Assembly: GCF_030445035.2 (NCBI RefSeq)
Contig: NC_080701.1
Coordinates: 11,064,739-11,128,738, forward strand
DNA from: Dasypus novemcinctus
Taxonomy: Eukaryota > Chordata > Mammalia > Cingulata > Dasypodidae
DNA length: 64,000 nucleotides
Direction of reading: 5' to 3'
The notes beneath the pieces were generated by a model that worked only from the letters and a program-made list of their open reading frames with translations, was not told the origin of the DNA and searched no databases. This document shows positions 33,285 to 45,374 of this stretch, piece after piece. Each line of letters starts with the position of its first letter. Within the stretch, counting starts at the first letter, position 1. Both the position numbers and the translations under genes were made by a program.

Positions 33285-34616
33285 CAGCATTTTTTGTCCA
33301 AGGACCATACACTCTAACTGGAGTTGCTGCGAAGAGGTAGCAGGTGTATGCTCATTGAATTAGTCCTGCAGTGCAAAATGCAAGCACCTTAAATACTTCA
33401 AATCTTATTGCAGTTACAGATATAGACAAATATATATATAGGTATGTGAACAGATTTTGTGGTGAGGTCATATTGAATTCTTTGTCACCAGCACTTTTGA
33501 TAATGAGCAGTATTTGTTACACAGTAACAGTTCCTGCTTAGAATTGAATTTTTTAATTTAAGGTGTCCAGGATGTGTTCTTTTTGGTTTTAAAATGCAAA
33601 GTTTTATTAGCTGTCCTCTTGTCATTTCTTATGTTAAAATTTATAATGTATTTTACTTTAACATCATTAGTTCAAATCATTTCTTAAAATTCAGAAGATT
33701 AGAAGGCAGGCTCCTGCTATGGGTTTTAAGAATATCATAGTCCTCTTGATTTTTGAAGTTAATATGTGAAGTTCAGCTGTATGTGGCGAATTTCATAACA
33801 TTCTTGGTATACGTATCTGCCTACGTTACTTTTCAACTCATAATTGGAAGACTTGTGATAAATTATAGGGGTTCTGGTTGAAAATTCAGTTACTGATGAA
33901 ATTAATGAATAGTCAGAAGAAAATACCTCTTAAAGCAATATCACAAGGTCTGTAGCTTGAACTTTAAAATGCATAGATAAATCAGTGGGGTTTTTGGAAT
34001 TTTTTTTCCTGGTTCCCCTCCTTTTGAATATATTTGTCCCAATGCTTAAGTCATAAGAGACCATGCTTTGAAATAGACTTAAAATGAAGGGCCACCACTT
34101 AATTCTGCATTTGTATTCAACATTATTAATTAGGTAAATAAAGTCAAATAATGCTTTCTACCAAATCTTATGTATTTATTATTAAAAGTAAAAGTACTTC
34201 TGGCCATCAGTGAAGTTGGTCAATACCTGCTTAATCTGGCCATTGTAAGTGACCACTAAATGTTGAATAGTTTCTTAACTAATTTTTTTTTTAATGCATT
34301 TGTAGGGTTGATAAAGTAATCTAGAGGCTAAAATTATGTATTCTCAGAATTAAATTTCCCTCTGTAGCTTTCATGGAATAATTTCATTGGCATTGCCTAC
34401 TTCTTTTCCTGTCTAATAATAATTGTGATTTTACTTTATTTTAATGATTTATGTAATACTATCAGGAATTTCATATTTTCCAACCCTGATCCATGGGAGA
34501 AATAGTAGGAAAGTAGACATTTTTCTTGGCCTGAGAATTCTCTGCACAGTACTATATGTTTCATACATGGATGAATTTCTTTCTTTGACTAATAGTTGTA
34601 CCGTCAGCATAATAAA
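33285..34616 (+). other. ERI1: ERI1 3' UTR and candidate poly(A) sites
   Basis: AT-rich sequence without a recognisable repeat follows the stop codon. Candidate AATAAA hexamers lie at 34137-34142 and 34611-34616. Either could end the transcript, and a longer form reading past both cannot be excluded. The 3' end is inferred and not directly visible. Confidence 0.5.
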
Positions 34617-35037
34617 AATGACATTTGTGTAAGAGAAGGCAATAGGGAATGTGATCTTAGGAAAACTGGTGTGGATTATATTAAAACAATGAAAATCTAG
34701 GTATTTCAAGTTTATACTGTATAACCTTGGCAGGAAAAAAGGGGTAAGAATAGAAAATCATTGTTGAGAGGTAGATGCCAGGAGGTCAACGAGGCATACT
34801 GCTAAGGTGATTTTTTCACATAGCTCCCCTTCCTTACAGTATGATTCAAATTCATGTCATGGCAAAATTGGTTACCTGTCATTGATTTCCAGAGTTGCTC
34901 ATCAGTAGTTGAAACTGCAATTGAGGCTTCTGAGAGTGGCCAGGAAATAGGGCATTGTCCTCCCCCATTCTTTTCTGTTCGTTTTTTTTTAAGGTGAAGC
35001 TGCTTATTTCTTGTCTGTCTTTTTTCAAGTATAACAA
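34617..35037. other. Downstream flank of ERI1
   Basis: Unremarkable AT-rich DNA. Possible extension of the ERI1 3' UTR. Nothing else seen. Confidence 0.4.
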
Positions 35038-35038
35038 G

Positions 35039-35486
35039 TTTTGTATTTTGTTTAAAGATTTTTTTTATCACCCCCCCCCCCCCCCCGTGTCTGCTTTCTT
35101 TGTCCATTTGCTGTGTGTTCTTCTGTGTCCACTTGTCTTCTCATTTAGGCGGTTCCGGAAACCCATCCCAGGACCTTCCAGAGTGGGAGAGAGGCGATCA
35201 TTCTCTTATGCCACCTCAGCTCCCATTTTCTGCTACATCTCTTATTGTCTCTCCTCTGTGTCTCTTGTTACGTCATCTTGCTCCAGCTCTCTGTGTCGTC
35301 TGGCACTCCTGCGCAGGGCAGCACTTCTGCATGGAGGTCACTCCCACGTGGGGCTCTACTCCTGTGTGGGCTGGCACTCTGCATGGGCCAGCTCGCCTTC
35401 ACCAAGAGGCCCTGAGCATCGAATCCTGGACCTCCCATATGGTAAATGGGAGCCCAGCTGCTTGAAGCACATTTTGTATTTCTTTT
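35039..35486 (-). mobile_element. Older tRNA-derived SINE (DAS relative), minus strand
   Basis: Reverse complement of 35470 onward starts TGCTTCAAGCAGCTGGG and carries GGGAGGTCCAGGATTCGA, a degraded B-box, with the same body plan as the DAS SINEs. The tail side has a run of C at about 35071-35084. Flanks repeat ttttgtattt at 35039 and 35472, a diverged target duplication. Confidence 0.75.
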
Positions 35487-35919
35487 TTTAAGTCCTTCAA
35501 CATTTTAAGTTCTCAATACCCTGTTGGCTCAACCAAATATTTTATCTGGTGATGTTTTACTATCCTAAATAATTTTTAATCATTCTGGTTGAGTCTCTGT
35601 CCCGCTCCCCATAATTTCTCCCCCCAAAATTTCATTTCCATTTTATAAAACGGACCATTTTGGGATTGTGCTGAGACCAGTCTGGCCTGTTCTGAGGAGA
35701 TGCTCTTAAACATCGGAGTACTGCTCTCTACTCTTTGATTTTTTTGTGTGTTTTGCTGTCTTTTAGGTTTGCAGTACTGATAATTTTTGCAAGAAAAGTG
35801 CTTAAGACAAATGCCATTGTAGTATTCCAGTCAAGACAATAGTAGTAGTATTTTACTCTTGTTAACCTTATAAATAATATAAAGAATCCTTTGTTTTTTC
35901 CTATGTCAAATTCCTTTTC

Positions 35920-36654
35920 TGTGGGAGGAGGGGCACCCGGCTTGCCTCAGTGGCAAACAGAGCGGCAAGAGGTGACACCGCCTCTGCCCACTGGGCCTAG
36001 ACAAGGTGACCACGCCTGACTAGGCCTTTGCTGCTAACGGCTAGCCGGCACCGCCCTCCCCCTTCCTATCTCCCACCTAGCCCAGCTCTCACTTCCCCTC
36101 CCCCCTCCCTTAAACCTAATCTCTTAGTACGCTGTTTGCCCAGCAACAGCTTACAACCACCTATCAGCTTAGTAACAGTGTCAGCCTATCAAGAGTTAGC
36201 ACATACTCTACTGGCCAATCACTAGCCCAATGCCAGAACATTGCCTTATATGGAAACAGCATTTGCCCTAGCCAATCAGAACCCGCCACACCACTCCCCA
36301 ATCCTATAAATCTGCATCCCCCTCCGCAATAGACCAGACTTGAGCCATCAGCCTGTCTTCGCGACTTCTTCCTGGGTCGTGCTCCCTCCACGCCTTCGGA
36401 GCCCCCGAGGGAAGCCTCAGCGGCCGTACAAGGCTTTCTTCCCCACGCCAGGGACCCCTCTCGTCCCTTAACAGGGACCCCGCTCGTCCCACAACGGGAC
36501 CCCACTTGTCCCGTAACAGGGACCCCGCTCGTCCCACAACGGGACCCCACTCGTCCCTTAACAGGGACCCCGCTCATCCCACAACGGGACCCCACTCGTC
36601 CCGCAACAGGGACCCCCGCTCGTCCCTTAACAGGGACCCCCGTTTCGTCCCTCA
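35920..36654 (+). repeat. 5' LTR of the miniature ERVK-like element
   Basis: Begins TGTGGGAGGAGG and ends CTCA. TATAAA at 36305-36310, preceded by CCAAT-like ccaatcag near 36274. About 160 bp later begins a tandem array of 9 units. I see no AATAAA anywhere in this LTR. It contains about 30 bp (near 36151-36182) missing from the 3' LTR. Confidence 0.9.
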
Positions 36655-36656
36655 AC
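36472..36656 (+). repeat. Minisatellite array in the 5' LTR (9 units)
   Basis: Nine units of about 21-24 bp, consensus GGGACCCC-RCTCGTCCC-NYAAC(A), alternating between a form ending CACAAC and one ending TTAACA or GTAACA. It is read through in several frames, giving proline/arginine-rich spurious peptides. Confidence 0.88.
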
Positions 36657-37050
36657 TGGCACCCAACGTGGGGCAAAGCAACCCCACCACAGCACAACGT
36701 GGGGCCAAAGCAACCCCACCACTGCACCGCTCCGAGGGTAAGGGCCCCGAGAACCTCCGCCGCCTCACTCCATAACCTGGCGGCCCCCCACCTCCTCTCT
36801 TCTCACCCCTATCTTTTCGCTCTGCATTGCTGCTCCTGAACCTTGGCGACCTCATACGATCAACGGCGGTCTGGGAGAATCTCTGGATGGCTTTCTCCTT
36901 CCATGTCGGGGGCTTATAGTGACCCGCTATGATCAAGAGGCACCAATAAAACTCTCAGGAGCGCGTGCCTGAGCACCTCCACCCCTGCCTTCACCTCTGC
37001 CTCCCCCCCCAACGTCGAGAGCCCCGGCATATTAAAAACAAAGGGGGAGA
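36655..37050 (+). other. 396-bp internal region of the miniature element
   Basis: Contains the primer site, an imperfect direct repeat (aacgtgggg(c)caaagcaacc at 36665 and 36697), a strong splice-donor match GAGG|GTAAGG (GT at 36738-36739), an AATAAA at 36945-36950, and the polypurine tract aaagggggaga at the 3' edge. No coding capacity. Confidence 0.8.
36657..36674 (+). other. Primer-binding site, tRNA-Lys type
   Basis: TGGCACCCAACGTGGGGC differs at one base from TGGCGCCCAACGTGGGGC, the tRNA-Lys(1,2) site used by betaretroviruses and ERVK elements as I know it. Confidence 0.88.
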
Positions 37051-37753
37051 TGTGGGAGGAGGGGCACCCGGCTTGCCTCAGTGGCAGACAGTGCGGCAAG
37101 AGCTGACACCGCCTCTGCCCTCTGGGCCTAGACAAGGTGACCACGCCTGACTAGGCCTTTGCTGCTAACGGCTAGCCGGCACCGCCCTCCCCCTTCCTAT
37201 CTCCCACCTAGCCCAGCTCTCACTTCCCCTCCCCCCTCCCTTAAACCTAATCTCTTAGTACGCTGTTTGCCCAGCAACAGCTTCAGCCTATCAAGAGTTA
37301 GCACATACTCTACTGGCCAATCACTAGCCCAATGCCAGAACATTGCCTTATATGGAAACAGCATTTGCCCTAGCCAATCAGACCCCGCCACACCACTCCC
37401 TAATCCTATAAATCTGCATCCCCCTCCGCAATAGACCAGACTTGAGCCATCAGTCTGTCTCCGCGACTTCTTCCTGGGTCGTGCGCCCTCCACGCCTTCG
37501 GAGCCCCCGAGGGAAGCCTCAGCGGCCGTACAAGGCTTTCTTCCCCACGCCAGGGACCCCTCTCGTCCCTTAACAGGGACCCCGCTTGTCCCACAACGGG
37601 ACCCCTCTTGTCCCACAACGGGACCCCACTCATCCCGTAACAGGGACCCCGCTCGTCCCACAACGGGACCCCACTCGTCCCTTAACAGGGACCCTGCTCG
37701 TCCCACAACGGGACCCCACTCGTCCCACAACAGGGACCCCGTTTCGTCCCTTA
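37051..37753 (+). repeat. 3' LTR of the miniature ERVK-like element
   Basis: Begins TGTGGGAGGAGG directly after the purine tract and ends CCCTTA. TATAAA at 37407-37412. Nine tandem units at the 3' end, but with different unit variants from the 5' LTR. No AATAAA seen. Confidence 0.9.
37553..37753 (+). repeat. Minisatellite array in the 3' LTR (9 units)
   Basis: Same unit as in the 5' LTR and nine copies again, but unit order and variants differ. This suggests unequal exchange, slippage or template switching during reverse transcription. Confidence 0.88.
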
Positions 37754-37759
37754 CTTTTC

Positions 37760-38573
37760 TTTTCTACTTGCTCTGATATATTGGGTTTCTGCTCTTTTAA
37801 TTCAAATCCACAGTCTTTAGAGCCAACTGAAATATATATCAGAGTACTGTATTTTGTCCTTCTAAAATTTATATTTTGTGTCTTTTGGGCAAAATATTTA
37901 AAGCCTTTGCTCTGAAAAAAATCTTTTTCTGAAGTATCTTTTTGCATAAAGATACACCTATTTAGCCTGCCTTCTGGAAACAGGTTTCTACCTGGATTGA
38001 AATGAAAAACAATAGGAGTCACTAATATTAAAAGGGAGATGGTATCTCTGAAAACTAGCTTAGATGGTCATTTTTTCTTAAGGTGGATCCAGTGTACTTG
38101 TTCTTTAATACATCATCCTGAATGTTACCCCAGAAATGACAGTGGAAGACAGAATAATTTGGAGGAGAGGGAAAGAACTGGTAGTAAAAGTACTGGGAAG
38201 AAGAGGGAGCGTGGGTGGTCAAGATAGTAAGTCATGTTGGCCTAGGGTGTAGATAGGGTTGCTGAAAAAAACTACCTGCCTCTTGTATGAGCTGCTTGTA
38301 TGCATTGTAGAAGTCTAGAAGTGTTGTGTTTTGAAGACGGACCTCAGTTCTAAGCTACTGTGGAGAAGTGAAAGCTCCTTGAGAGCAAGAACCATGGCTT
38401 CTACATCTTTGGTATAGTGTGTGATAAAGTGTTTTACACATAGTTGAGTCTGCTCAACTTTTTAAGTTACCTTTATTCCCTTTATACTTGAGTTTCCTCT
38501 TTCCTCTGCTCCATCAGTCTGTGTTTCAAGTCTTTTCTACCCCTCACATCTTCCTAAGTCCATAAACTAGTTC
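37760..38573. other. Intergenic, no gene seen
   Basis: Unique AT-rich DNA with no recognised repeat or coding signal. Confidence 0.45.
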
Positions 38574-38902
38574 ATCTAGAGCAGGGGCTGGCAACCCAGA
38601 AGACAAACCCTATTTTCATTTTGTGTGAGCTAAGGATGGTTTCTATACTTTCAAGCTTTGAAAAAAAAGTCAAAAGCTTAATATTTCATGACCGATGAAA
38701 ATTACATGAAATTAAATTTCAATTCCCATAAGCAAAGTTTAATTGGGACACAACCACAGTGCTCATTTGTTTACATAGCATCTCTGGCTACTCTTGTGCT
38801 GCAACAGCTGAGTTGAGTAGTGGTGACAGAGAACCTCTGGCCACCAAAGTTGAAAATATTACTATCTTGCCCTTTACAAAGTTTGCTGACCCTGATCTAG
38901 AG
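38574..38902. mobile_element. hAT (Charlie-like) element with perfect 8-bp target duplication
   Basis: The element (38582-38894) starts CAGGGGCTGGCAAC and ends GTTTGCTGACCCTG, imperfect inverted termini. It is flanked by atctagag at 38574-38581 and 38895-38902, an exact 8-bp duplication as expected for hAT transposons. At about 313 bp it is a non-autonomous copy. Confidence 0.88.
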
Positions 38903-40820
38903 CAACCTGTAAGTTCCATCAATAAATAAGAAATCAACTGTGGTAACGGGAGAACCTAGAACTGAATGTTAAGGGATGATAATTGTACCTAATGTTAGGT
39001 ACATAAGCACTTAAATTCGTTGTTCAATTAGAATCCTGTGAGGTAGACATTATCATCTTCATTTTACAGATTGAAATAAATTGAGGTACAGAGAGGTCAA
39101 CTTGCCAAAGTGTGTAAGTAGTGGGAGTTTCAAACTCAAGACAGCCTGACGAGCCTTTGCTCTTCACCCCAGTGCTGTGCTGCCTCCCTCAGAGACTCCA
39201 GGCCATAGTCTGATTCGGTATTTTGAGAACAGATTGCTTGTCCTGCATAATGTAAATGACATCTTGCTGCAGTTTAGACATTTTTGATGTCTGATTGTAA
39301 ATGTTACATAAAGAAATTAAAGTTACAAGCTATAAAGCTTGTTGGGGGTGGGGATAAATGGGGAAGGAAAAGGATTATTCCCAGTGTTCTTGAGGTGAGT
39401 AATGTTGGTATCATGAGGCTGAATTGAGGCATAGAGGTCACAGGGCTAATAAGCTTGGCTGATGAGGGGTGGAGGTGAATGTTCTGGATCCTCTATCAAG
39501 GCTTGGGGAAAGGGCCGATTCTGAGGCTTTTGGCTCAGTCTGCTCTTGCCCTTCTAAAAGAGTGTTCTCAAGGAAGCTTTCTGTAGATTTTATTACTAAT
39601 AAACCATTGTGGAGTCATATAATATGATCAGTAACAAGTTTAGAGTGCTAGTCCTTTGTTTAATTGAGCAAGAGAATAAATTCAGAGAAAGCTCAAGCTA
39701 GTACAGCGTAGTTAGTAATGGCAATGCCTTGAAGATTGGACCTTCCCCTTCAAACATCCATTGTTGCTTGCTGACCCTGCTCCCTTGCCCGTAATCCTGG
39801 CTGGCTTTCTTCACATTCATTTTTGTCAGTGGGACCATGATTCTCAAAGTCACATAGGCTCGAAACTTTAGAATTACTCATGGCTTCCTCACCCATTAAA
39901 ACAGTGTCCTTTGATTATTGTCTAGTCACATCCTGACCCCAGCCTCTGCTTTCATCCTGGCTACTCAGACTGTCTCGCTCTCTCTTCCTGTATACCATAG
40001 TCATAAAAATCTTGAAATGTGATTTTGCACATTAATCTTAGAAACCTTCACGATTCTCTTTGGAGAAAACCTAGCTCTCACTTAGTATTTAAGATGCTCT
40101 GGAGTCTGGTTTCTGGCTGTCTTCCAGCTTTCATAGCAGCCATCTTTTTGGGGCTAGTCACTTTCCCCCTCACTGTCATACGTGTATCACACCTGTGCCA
40201 TCTTCTGTCCCTATCAAATTAGCCTTCAGTCTTGTTCTCTGGATTCTGGTTTTTAAGATCCACTGATTCTAGCTGCCTTCTTCCCCCTGTTCCTGGCTTT
40301 TGGCAGCTATTTCTTGTATTCAGTGGACCCTTAATTTGGACTAGACAGATTCATATTTTACCCATGTTTTTTCTGTTTGCCCAAGGATATTATAAATTCT
40401 TCAAGTGTAGATTGTGGCATGTTGCGTTCCCAGAACGTACCACATAGTGGATACTCAGTTCAAAATAAGTTGCGATGGTAAAATGTCTTCCATAAGGCCA
40501 ATAACTTTTTCTGAAATTGCAAAGGGTGGAGAGCATCAGTCTTGACCACTTCATAAAGGAGCTGCTTCTTGGTCAGAGTTATAGATATGACCTGTTGCTT
40601 TGCCTGGATCCTATGCACCATAAATACATTTTAAGAGAACGTCTGATGAGCAGAACAGCATAATTGCTGTCTGTGCTTGGCTTTACCACTAGATGCCAGA
40701 ACAAGCAAGCTCACGTGAAGCTTGTTCTTCCTTGTTCAGTTTATAGCTCGCTCATAGAAAATCTGCCCTCAGCATCTCTGGCCTTGAAGATGGCCACTGC
40801 TTACTATTCCTCTGGAGCAG
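38903..40820. other. Intergenic with one MIR remnant
   Basis: An antisense MIR occupies about 38985-39185 (cattttacagattgaaataa...gaggtcaacttgcc...). The rest has no identifiable gene or clear repeat. 39750-40440 has weak old-LINE character that I cannot confirm. Confidence 0.5.
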
Positions 40821-41690
40821 TGATTTTCAAACTTTTTGGTTAAAGTACTCCCTAATAGTTGAAAAAAAAAAAAGTTAAAAAAACTGCAGCAGAACTCCTT
40901 TGCACATTTGAAAACTATTCATAAGTTTAAATATTGGCAAAGGTCATAATTTTCAGCATAATATAAATTTTGACATTTAAAACTTTCACCACTCAAATAT
41001 ATCCAAATTGAAGTTACATACCATGGAAATTTGATACTATCATCAATATGAAAAATACATAGATACTTAAATTTTTACTTCTTTTATGCACTTCTCCCAT
41101 AAGATTTTATCCTAATGTGATACAGTAAAATCCTACCATTATGTCCAAGTGGGACTCCAAGAATTGAAAATGTGGGATCATGTTATTGCCCCCGCAAAAT
41201 GTATGTTTTAGCCTGTACTGACACAAAAAGCCCAAAAGTAAAAAGGTGAAACTTTCACTATACAAACTGCCCATTCAGTAAACTGACCACAAGGCAGTCA
41301 TTTTCTAACTACCACCATCTGCCCCCACTCTAGACTATTAGAACTTTCATCCCTCTTGTTTGGGAGTAGGGGTCTAGGATGGAGAGGACCAATTCCATTA
41401 GAGCTGATTTTTGTATTCTTGGAGTTTGTTATCAAAGGATCTTATTATGTGTTTTACGGCTGAAAGTTGTATTGATCATGCTGTTGTACATCTCTGCAAT
41501 AAAAATAAGTAAATTAAAACTTTAAAATTTTATTTATTGTGATCTTAAGGATATGTTCAAGTTTTTCTGAGTTATGAAAACTTGTGTAATTGATCAAAAT
41601 ATAAATATATTAACATTTTGATACTTATTAAATAAAATGTGGACTTTTTGGAAATCCTTTCAATGAGATTAATTTTTTCAATTTTACATA
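40821..41690. other. Intergenic, possible hAT remnant at left
   Basis: cagtgattttcaaactttttgg near 40825 resembles a hAT terminus, but no matching far end was found. AT-rich elsewhere. Confidence 0.35.
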
Positions 41691-42095
41691 TAAGATTTAT
41701 TTATTTATTTCTCTCCCCTTACCCCCCCACCCCACCCTGGTTGTCTGTTCTCTGTGTCTGTTTGCTGCATCTTCTTTCTCCGCTTCTGTTGTTGTCAGCT
41801 GCACGGGAATCTGTTTCTTTTTGTTGCGTCATCTTGTTGTGTCAGCTCTCCATGTGTGTGGCACCATTCCTGGGCAGGCTGCACTTTCTTTCGTGCTGGG
41901 CGGCTCTCCTTACGGGGTGCATTCCTTGCATGTGGGGCTCCCCTACATGGGGGACACCCCTGCGTGGCAGGGCACTCCTTGCGCGCATCAGCACTGCGCA
42001 TGGGCCAGCTGCACACGGGTCAAGGAGGCCCGGGGTTTGAACTGCGGACCTCCCATGTGGTAGACGGCGCCCTAACCACTGGGCCAAGTCTCCGG
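41691..42095 (-). mobile_element. DAS-type SINE, minus strand
   Basis: Minus-strand head CCGGAGACTTGGCCCAGTGG, followed by GTCTACCACATGGGAGGTCC and the B-box GGTTCAAACCCC-like block, GC-rich body and A-rich tail. It carries an extra ~60-bp segment in the tail-proximal body compared with 28501-28875. No clear target duplication was found. Confidence 0.85.
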
Positions 42096-45000
42096 CCTTT
42101 CCTTTCTATTTATATAAGTAGTGAAAAGCAGCTCCTAAATACAGTAAATAGATGGAACTGGAGGGAGCTTTGTTAAAGCAATTTATTCATTTCCTTTAAA
42201 CTCCATACCAAAAATTGCATTATGATCTATCATCAGAAGTGATTTTTTAATCATCCTTTAGCTGACAACATCATTAGTTTCTTATTCATTTTTGTTGAAA
42301 GTAGAGAATTGGTAGTTTCCTGACTTTTAGAAGATTACATTACCTTGGAATTATTCATCAGATTTGGAGGCTAACCCAATGATTATGAATTGCACCTGTT
42401 ACTCCTTCAATTAGGGAAACTTTGTTTAATCCAGCATATTCAGAAAGGGTTGGGAAAATCAAACTTGCTCCTTTTCAGAACACTTTTTCTGATACAATAC
42501 TTTGGATACAATTAGTCTTATGTACCTAAAATAGATTTTTGTTCAAACCTTGGAGCTAAAAATAAAAACAAAACTAAGAAACAAAAAACTTGGAGCTACA
42601 GATATAATCATTTAATTGTTGCTAAATGTCCACCCTGTCATTGTAATATCAGATAATCATATAAAAATTCAGATGCTTGTGTTAATGAGTTTTGAAGAAT
42701 ATTATTATGTAAGTCATTAAGAGATAAGTTACAGAACACCTTTTGTAAGAGGCTACTAAAAGCAGCCAAGATTTAAAATTAAGTAGATTTGATACAATTT
42801 GTCTTTTCCGTAATTAAGAAAAAAAGTATAAATCAATTACTGTTTCTCATTTAAATTGTACAACGTAATTTGTCACTAAAAGTGTAAATTAGGAAGCAAG
42901 TAATTTGATAAAAGGCAAGATATTCTTTCAGTAGAGGGATGTGCATATATTGAAGGTATATGGCTGGTAAAATTAGGAAACTATTTCCTATAGAATGGTA
43001 TATGTTGACAAACTAGTCTGGCAACTAATACCTACTTTCCATCAGCATAGGAAATAATCATTGCATAAGATTAAATAGAGGTACGACTGTATGTAGAATA
43101 AATACTTCATGAAAAGCTTGTGAAGTTTTGTCTGTAGGTTTTATTTTGCATTGTGAGTCCTGAAAATGATATCGTTACAATTATCAGTATCACTAAATTA
43201 TTTTTGTTCTGACTTGTTCAAAGGTGCTTTTCTTTCCAGTCAATGACTCGTTCTAAGGATGAGTATTTAAAATAGTTGAAAAAATTACTTAGAAAAGTTG
43301 TTTGCAGCATTCAGTATTTCCTACAGATGCTTGTTGCTTTGCTGATGGGATTTCCATCAAGAGTGATAAATTTCCTTGGCAAGAATTTGGGGATGGAAGA
43401 GGCCAATCTGTTAAATAAAAATTACTTTTACTGCCACTTTACCCTGCTTAACCACCTATCCAAATTTTGAACATGCTATCAAGTCCCAAAATTCCCGATT
43501 CTAAATCCTTGTAGGAGAAATATAAGCCAGGGCAAGTCCAGAAGCCCTGAGGACTTAGGCTGTCTTGAGAAAAATTTAAAGGAGGCTTCCATTTTGAACC
43601 CTGTAGTCTTGAATGGCCTAGGGCAGTACAGTCTAGAACAGGTTGGGTGGGTGAGTGCAGTGTCTTGGTCTTATAAAGTGGAAGAACTATGTGGGTGCCG
43701 GTGGGGTGTTTTCCCTTTTTCTCTTTTCTCTTTTGTTCAGTTTAAAGAATGGGTGTGTATGAAAGGAGAGAATGTGGAGGAAGATTCCTTTAAAATTACC
43801 CTTGCCCAGGGACCTCTTGAAAAGTCTTCAGGTACCCCTAGTACCCATAGTAAGACTTCTGATGGAGTGTTGAAACTTTGCCCTTAAATCTTGGTGATTA
43901 TAAAATGCTTTTGTTAATGATATTATAATATGCTTTTTTTTGAGTTCACATTTGATAAAGGTTCTTATTGAGGACTTCTTTAGAAAAAGCACTGAGAAAA
44001 CTGGGTTAAGATTTTGTAGAGAGTGAACAACCAACTAAGCTGCCCCTGCCTCTTAAATGTCATAGAGCCTATCCATCCACCGCCAGCACCAGGCCTTTTG
44101 AGTTCCCCTTGTCTGTTAACGTCAGGAACACCTGGCTTAGCATTAGTTCCACCTCACTCTCGTGCTCCTTCAGTGCTGAGCCATGTTGAAATCACACACA
44201 GACAAGGAGTGTTACCAAACAGTTTTCAGTACAGACAGCTGCAACACAATCACTTGCCCCTCTGAGCTTTCAGTGATTACACTGCACTTCTCTTAGCTTG
44301 CTTAAAATGTTTAAAGAGCACTGCAGGGAGCAATGACCGTGACTTTTGTTCATTCTTGTGTGTGCAGGGAGAAAATGTAGGAACTCCAAACTAACTTATC
44401 AGTGATCATTCAGGATATTCAGGAGAGACAGGTAAAATATAAATGAACCTTTAGTCATAAAATTTATGTTAAACCCTACATTCCTTACAACAGGCAACTT
44501 CCTTGTGCTCTAAAGTTAGAGATACGGGCGGAAAGAAGAAATTGTATGTAGGAAAGTTCCAATTTAACACAATTTAAAACATTCTTATAAGTGAATTTGA
44601 CTTAACTATATTAATATGGACGGATGGTATGCAATAAGAATCTTATGCTGTTTTAGGTATCACAGTTCTTTATCCTTGAGAAAGGTTATTATTTTATTTA
44701 AAGATCTCCCTCTATCACATTCTTTATGACTTCGCTAAGTAAAGTCATTTATTTCCAGGCTGTATTTGAAGGTCATCTTTGGGGAGAAATTTTATTACTC
44801 ATGTTCAAAGTAGAGGGGAACAGACTAAGATAAGCCTTAGGAATTTTTCCGCCAAACAAGTCTCTGAACAAAGAAGAGGAAGAACTTGGGGACTGTGCAA
44901 CTGGAATGCCTCATCCAAACGAATGTGTTCCCTAATCTTGTGTCCTTGGTCCTCTTAGTTTACTTTCTTCCTTTGATGCACAAAGTTTTATTTATCTCTT

Positions 45001-45360
45001 CTCTGAAAAGGATTCCTTAAAGTCCACATCTGTTGCCCTGAGTTCCAGAAGTTTATCTCAACCAGCTTACTGGATATTTCATTGGTGCTACCAGCATCTT
45101 TAATTTCATACATTAAAAAACAAACACATGATTATCCCTGCACCCCATTCCCCAGACTTAGCTTCTGTCACCCAAGCTCCATCCCTCACATCTCATACGT
45201 CCACGGTCACCAAGCTTTATTCTTTCTCCACAGTACTTTCCATTGCTAGTCTCTCTTTTCCATTATCATTGCCACAATTTTAATCCTTATCATCCCTTAC
45301 TTGACATGTTAAGTATTTTCTTGTTTGAATACTCTACCATCTTTTATACCATGACCTGAA
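42096..45360. other. Intergenic, no gene seen
   Basis: AT-rich, mainly unique sequence. A 97-codon frame at 43594-43887 has no family resemblance, no neighbouring exon signals and is not called. Confidence 0.45.
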
Positions 45361-45374
45361 TTATGGGTCAGGAA

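Larger units (their letters stand above)
35914..37759 (+). mobile_element. Miniature ERVK-like LTR element with 6-bp target duplication
   Basis: LTRs of 735 bp (35920-36654) and 703 bp (37051-37753) enclose only 396 bp. A tRNA-Lys-type primer site lies two bases after the first LTR. A purine tract (37041-37050) touches the second LTR. cttttc is repeated outside at 35914-35919 and 37754-37759, the 6-bp duplication typical of class II/betaretrovirus-like integration. No gag, pol or env is present, so the element must have relied on proteins from a helper. Outside the tandem array I count roughly 10 substitutions between LTRs, plus a ~30-bp indel, so it is older than the intron 1 provirus but not ancient. 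The 187-, 177- and 130-codon frames across it are shadows of the GC-rich repeat array. Confidence 0.92.

Noticed and set aside
36164..37730. Long minus-strand frames (187 and 177 codons) and plus-strand Arg/Pro-rich frames
   Set aside because: They are read through the LTR minisatellite array of the miniature ERVK-like element; the repeated peptides mirror the DNA repeats.
43594..43887. 97-codon plus-strand frame
   Set aside because: No family resemblance or supporting signals; length is within chance expectation.
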